The position numbers and the translations under genes were made by a program. From NCBI RefSeq assembly GCF_009730915.1, contig NC_052475.1:1302001-1366000 (forward strand): a stretch of DNA of 64,000 nucleotides, given 5' to 3'. Position 1 is the first letter of the stretch. Each line of letters opens with the position of its first letter. The stretch comes from Dioscorea cayenensis subsp. rotundata (taxonomy: Eukaryota > Streptophyta > Magnoliopsida > Dioscoreales > Dioscoreaceae). The notes below the pieces were generated by a model. The model saw only the letters and a program-made list of their open reading frames with translations. It ran no database searches and was not told where the DNA came from. This document shows positions 61,434 to 64,000 of this stretch, one piece after another.

Positions 61434-62155
61434 CCCTCAGATCTCATGGCTTTTTAGTGGTCATTGACAGCTTGAGCAATGGTTTTCCAAAATGAACACT
61501 GTAAAACACACAGGACCAAATTAAGGAGATGGTGAAGGAGATGGAGGAGGAGGACCCGAGTTCGAAACCCAGCAGATGGAGGAGGAGGTAATGGTAGTGA
61601 TAGAAGCCCACAGTGTGCATCAAAGTTCAAGGAGGAAAACCATGCAGCCACTCAAAAAGAAATAGTTTTTCCATCATTGGGCGCATAGAGAAGTAGCAAC
61701 AGTATAACAAGGACAACTAGATTGCAAACCAAAATATATTTTACACAAAAAAAATACCCATATATTAGCAACAAAGCAGAGTAGAAACATACACAGAACC
61801 AAACAAAAACATTTCTTTTAACAAATCCACATAAAGAAAACTCACAAACTCAAGAAGGAAACTAAGACTGCATAAACGAATCAAAACTACAACATTCAAA
61901 CAAAATAAAATAGCATAAAAAACCATTTCTAGAGATAGTGCCCTCAGATCTCATAGCTTTAATTCAATCATAGACAACACGAGCAGTGGTTTCCCAAATA
62001 AGCAGCATCACCGGATGATGGAGATCATAATGAATGAATGAAAGAAAGAAAGAAAGAGAGAAAGAAAGGATGAATAGGAGGAGATGGCGTGAACCTGCAA
62101 TGATGCTCAAAAGGGAAACCAGGCGGCCGCTCAAAATTCTATGTTTTCCATCACT
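61434..62155 (-). repeat. two copies of a duplicated non-coding segment (offset 477-507 bp)
   Basis: Both copies share, in order on the minus strand, a GCCCA(G/A)TGATGGAAAA block, TTTTGAG(C/T)GGC(C/T)GC, a pyrimidine-rich middle, T(T/-)TTGG(G/A)AAACCA(C/T)TGCTC, and ATGAGATCTGAGGGC (plus-strand 61941-61954 and 61434-61447). Short reading frames in the copies do not stay aligned, which argues against coding. Confidence 0.6.
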
Positions 62156-62402
62156 GGGCATCAACGAGCTACAAAAATCACAAAAAGATCAGTGTTAATT
62201 CTCACATCGAATTCAAAAATCAATTGCATAGAAAAAACCCCTAATTTACGATGCAGCCAAAGAAACGGCGGCAGTGAAAGTGCTAGGGTTTGGCAACCAG
62301 AATATGACTCTGATTCAATGTCCTTTATTAAAAAAGAGTTCTAGCCATGTTATTACTGATTTAGCGCTTGTTTTTGCATGAAATTTCAAAACTACCACTA
62401 TT

Positions 62403-63916
62403 CTATAACTTTTGTCCATGTGGGCCATGTGGCGTCTCCTCATAAGCAAATGCAAGCTGCTGCTCTATATCAATCTCCTCCTCTTCCTCTTGTGCCAAAC
62501 TATGAGTAGAACCCCCTCGAGCTATAACCAAATCCATTGGTCCTCTTACAGACATGTGGTCTAACTCCACGGGCTTCTTAGCTTCTTTCTTCTTTCCCCA
62601 GAGAACAATGTATAACCCACTAATAATCAATCCAGCACTCAAAATACTGGCATAAGAAGGTAAAAAAGAGATCATGTGGAAATGCCATTTTTATGTCAAG
62701 ATTCAAGCTATAGTTATATACCTTCCAAGATGTAGCTTCTCATTCAATAGCACGGTGCTAAGAATGGCTACAATGATAAGATTTAGAGGATTGAATACAG
62801 AGGCATACAATGGACCCTTCTTCCTAATGCACCATGCCAGCAGTGTGAAAGTCAGACTAGAGCCCAGGATTCCCTGCAAATAAAGAATTCGCATGTTATT
62901 CTTCAAAGTTTCAGAAGTTGCCAAAGGGATTGGATTAAGAACTTTCATTACAGCGTAGGAAACAGCGAGTAGCCTGAAATTAAACCCCAGCCTCCATTGA
63001 ACCATGTCCCTTTGCATGATGATGGCCAAGAGGAAGGATTGGAGTGATGCCATTGAACACACCAGAGCTGTGGCCGAGTAAGGGCATGGATAGACTTCAC
63101 TCATCTTTGCCTGCAAAACATGGACAAAAAATAAAATGTAAGATTACTCTGGTCTGCATAGACACTGAGACATCGCTAAAGATCACCTGAATTATCAACC
63201 ATAATGAATAAGATAAACAACTTGCAACTGCGAATAATGAAGCCATGACGCGATTACCAGACTGATTATGCAGTGGTGTTACTTGGTTATTGGGGAGAAG
63301 ATTGATGCTTGATGACCACAGTGGTACATCTGGCCCTTTGTAGAAGGTGAGGAGCATTGCACCACCTACACCAATGACAGTACCTAGAACTTTTGCTTGC
63401 CCGGACAGCTTATTGATTCTCAGGTTCTCCAATCTTCATTGGAAAAAAATGAAATTAAATCAGAATTTTATCACATTTAGAAGCATAATTGCATGAAAAA
63501 CAAATAACATTGCATAGATTTCTTTCTCACCTAAATAACAAAGCCAAGATGAATGTGATAGCAGGAATGAGGTTGCCCATTGCTGCTGCAAAGGTAACTG
63601 ATGTCTTACTCACGCTGGCCAAATATAAATTCTGTGCAAGTGTGCATCTGAAAATAGGGCACACAATTAAAAAAAGAAAAATCTAATTTTGAATCAGAAC
63701 CAACATTCACAATACCCACATTTCAACAAATTTTACTGATGCGATTGAATTCTATGAACTTCAAGCATGCAAATATATATAATTCACTGGTGCTAACTAG
63801 CAAATTAAATCGGCTAATATAATTCAGATCTAGGGTTTGTAATTTCCATTTACCCAAATAAACCAGAGAGAAAAGACTCCCCAACGATCATCCTGGTCAA
63901 TCGAGGCCTACGTTTC
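62403..63916 (-). CDS. WAT1-related EamA-type transporter (5' end beyond window)
   Basis: Nodulin MtN21/UMAMIT family, multi-pass membrane carrier; relatives export amino acids or, in WAT1, vacuolar auxin. Six phase-consistent exons: 63916-63854, 63647-63531, 63433-63187, 63110-62952, 62873-62722 and 62646-62403, about 327 residues. Family marks: RKRRPRLTRMIVGESFLSGL, TLAQNLYLASVSKTSVTFAA, AAMGNLIPAITFILAL, LGTVIGVGGAMLLTFYKGP, the second EamA repeat with WCIRKKGPLYASVFNPL, and a last helix ILSAGLIISGLYIVLWGKKK, followed by an acidic cytosolic tail (QEEEEEIDIEQQ). The first one or two exons with the opening helix lie right of 64,000. Intron 62874-62951 is 78 bp, a multiple of three with no stop. 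Confidence 0.88.
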
Positions 63917-64000
63917 CTGCAAAATCAAATTGATTCTAAACATCAACTTCACCAACTTCAATTCCACCATAAAAATCATAAGTACAAACAAAAAAAAATA

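Larger units (their letters stand above)
58523..62402. other. 3.9-kb region without a recognised gene, several diverged duplications
   Basis: Contains the ROH1 promoter on the left. A GC-richer block at 62310-62230 looks like a minus-strand first exon (GCCGCCGTTTCTTTGGCTGC). Two related segments lie at 62155-61940 and 61680-61434, another repeated pair near 60191 and 60400, and an open stretch at about 60985-60880. This could be one spliced minus-strand transcript, coding or not; I could not assemble a protein. Confidence 0.35.

Noticed and set aside
61454-62164. Two short minus-strand frames (65 and 66 residues) as paralogous small proteins
   Set aside because: The DNA segments are related, but the frames do not stay aligned along their length, so a duplicated non-coding segment is the simpler reading.
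1-64000. tRNA, rRNA or organellar DNA insertions
   Set aside because: No tRNA-like cloverleaf sequence or recognisable rRNA or plastid gene was noticed; a dedicated scan was not possible here.

Overview
This window is nuclear DNA from a flowering plant. The genes carry many introns, the spacers are very AT-rich, and every recognised gene is of a plant family. GC-rich first exons and a large Ulp1-bearing Mutator-like element would fit a non-grass monocot, but that placement is weak. All coordinates come from reading the sequence by hand: splice sites were chosen on GT/AG, phase and family alignment, and no search was run.

Layout from left to right. 1.05-2.5 kb (-): 5' part of a plastid-type PEP-mutase/isocitrate-lyase family gene that runs off the left edge. 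2,762-11,876: a complete but decayed Mutator-like DNA transposon (MULE) with a perfect 9-bp target-site duplication. It holds an Ulp1-protease gene (+) and a mudrA-like transposase gene (-), tail to tail, plus a scrambled right arm. 12.5-13.6 kb (+): PEN-2, a gamma-secretase subunit. 14.1-17.5 kb (-): SCL1-like GRAS factor. 20.0-20.3 kb: a small Mutator-type MITE. 21.4-25.5 kb (-): MAPKKK3-like kinase. 27.4-33.2 kb (-): SEUSS-like co-regulator. 37.4-38.5 kb (+): unrecognised small protein with a triplicated exon boundary in its last intron. 41.5-44.2 kb (+): group A bZIP factor. 45.1-46.5 kb (+): phytocyanin-like GPI-type protein. 47.7-49.9 kb (+): DHH-fold protein with altered catalytic motifs. 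50.4-54.4 kb (-): MNU-type NYN/LOTUS mitochondrial endonuclease. 57.4-58.5 kb (-): ROH1-like protein. 62.4-63.9 kb (-): WAT1-related EamA transporter running off the right edge.

The host genes do not form one pathway. PEP-mutase and SCL1 lie close together, as I recall for At1g21440/At1g21450, so this may be old microsynteny with PEN-2 and the MULE between them.

The most unusual structure is in the MULE. The main introns of both of its genes, and several of its spacers, are built from the same degenerate repeat with a period of almost exactly 20 bp (GTTTAA plus 14 variable bases). In the introns it always reads in the sense direction of the gene. Two of these introns measure exactly 200 and 180 bp. 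The same repeat shows that the right arm is a mosaic of duplicated element pieces.
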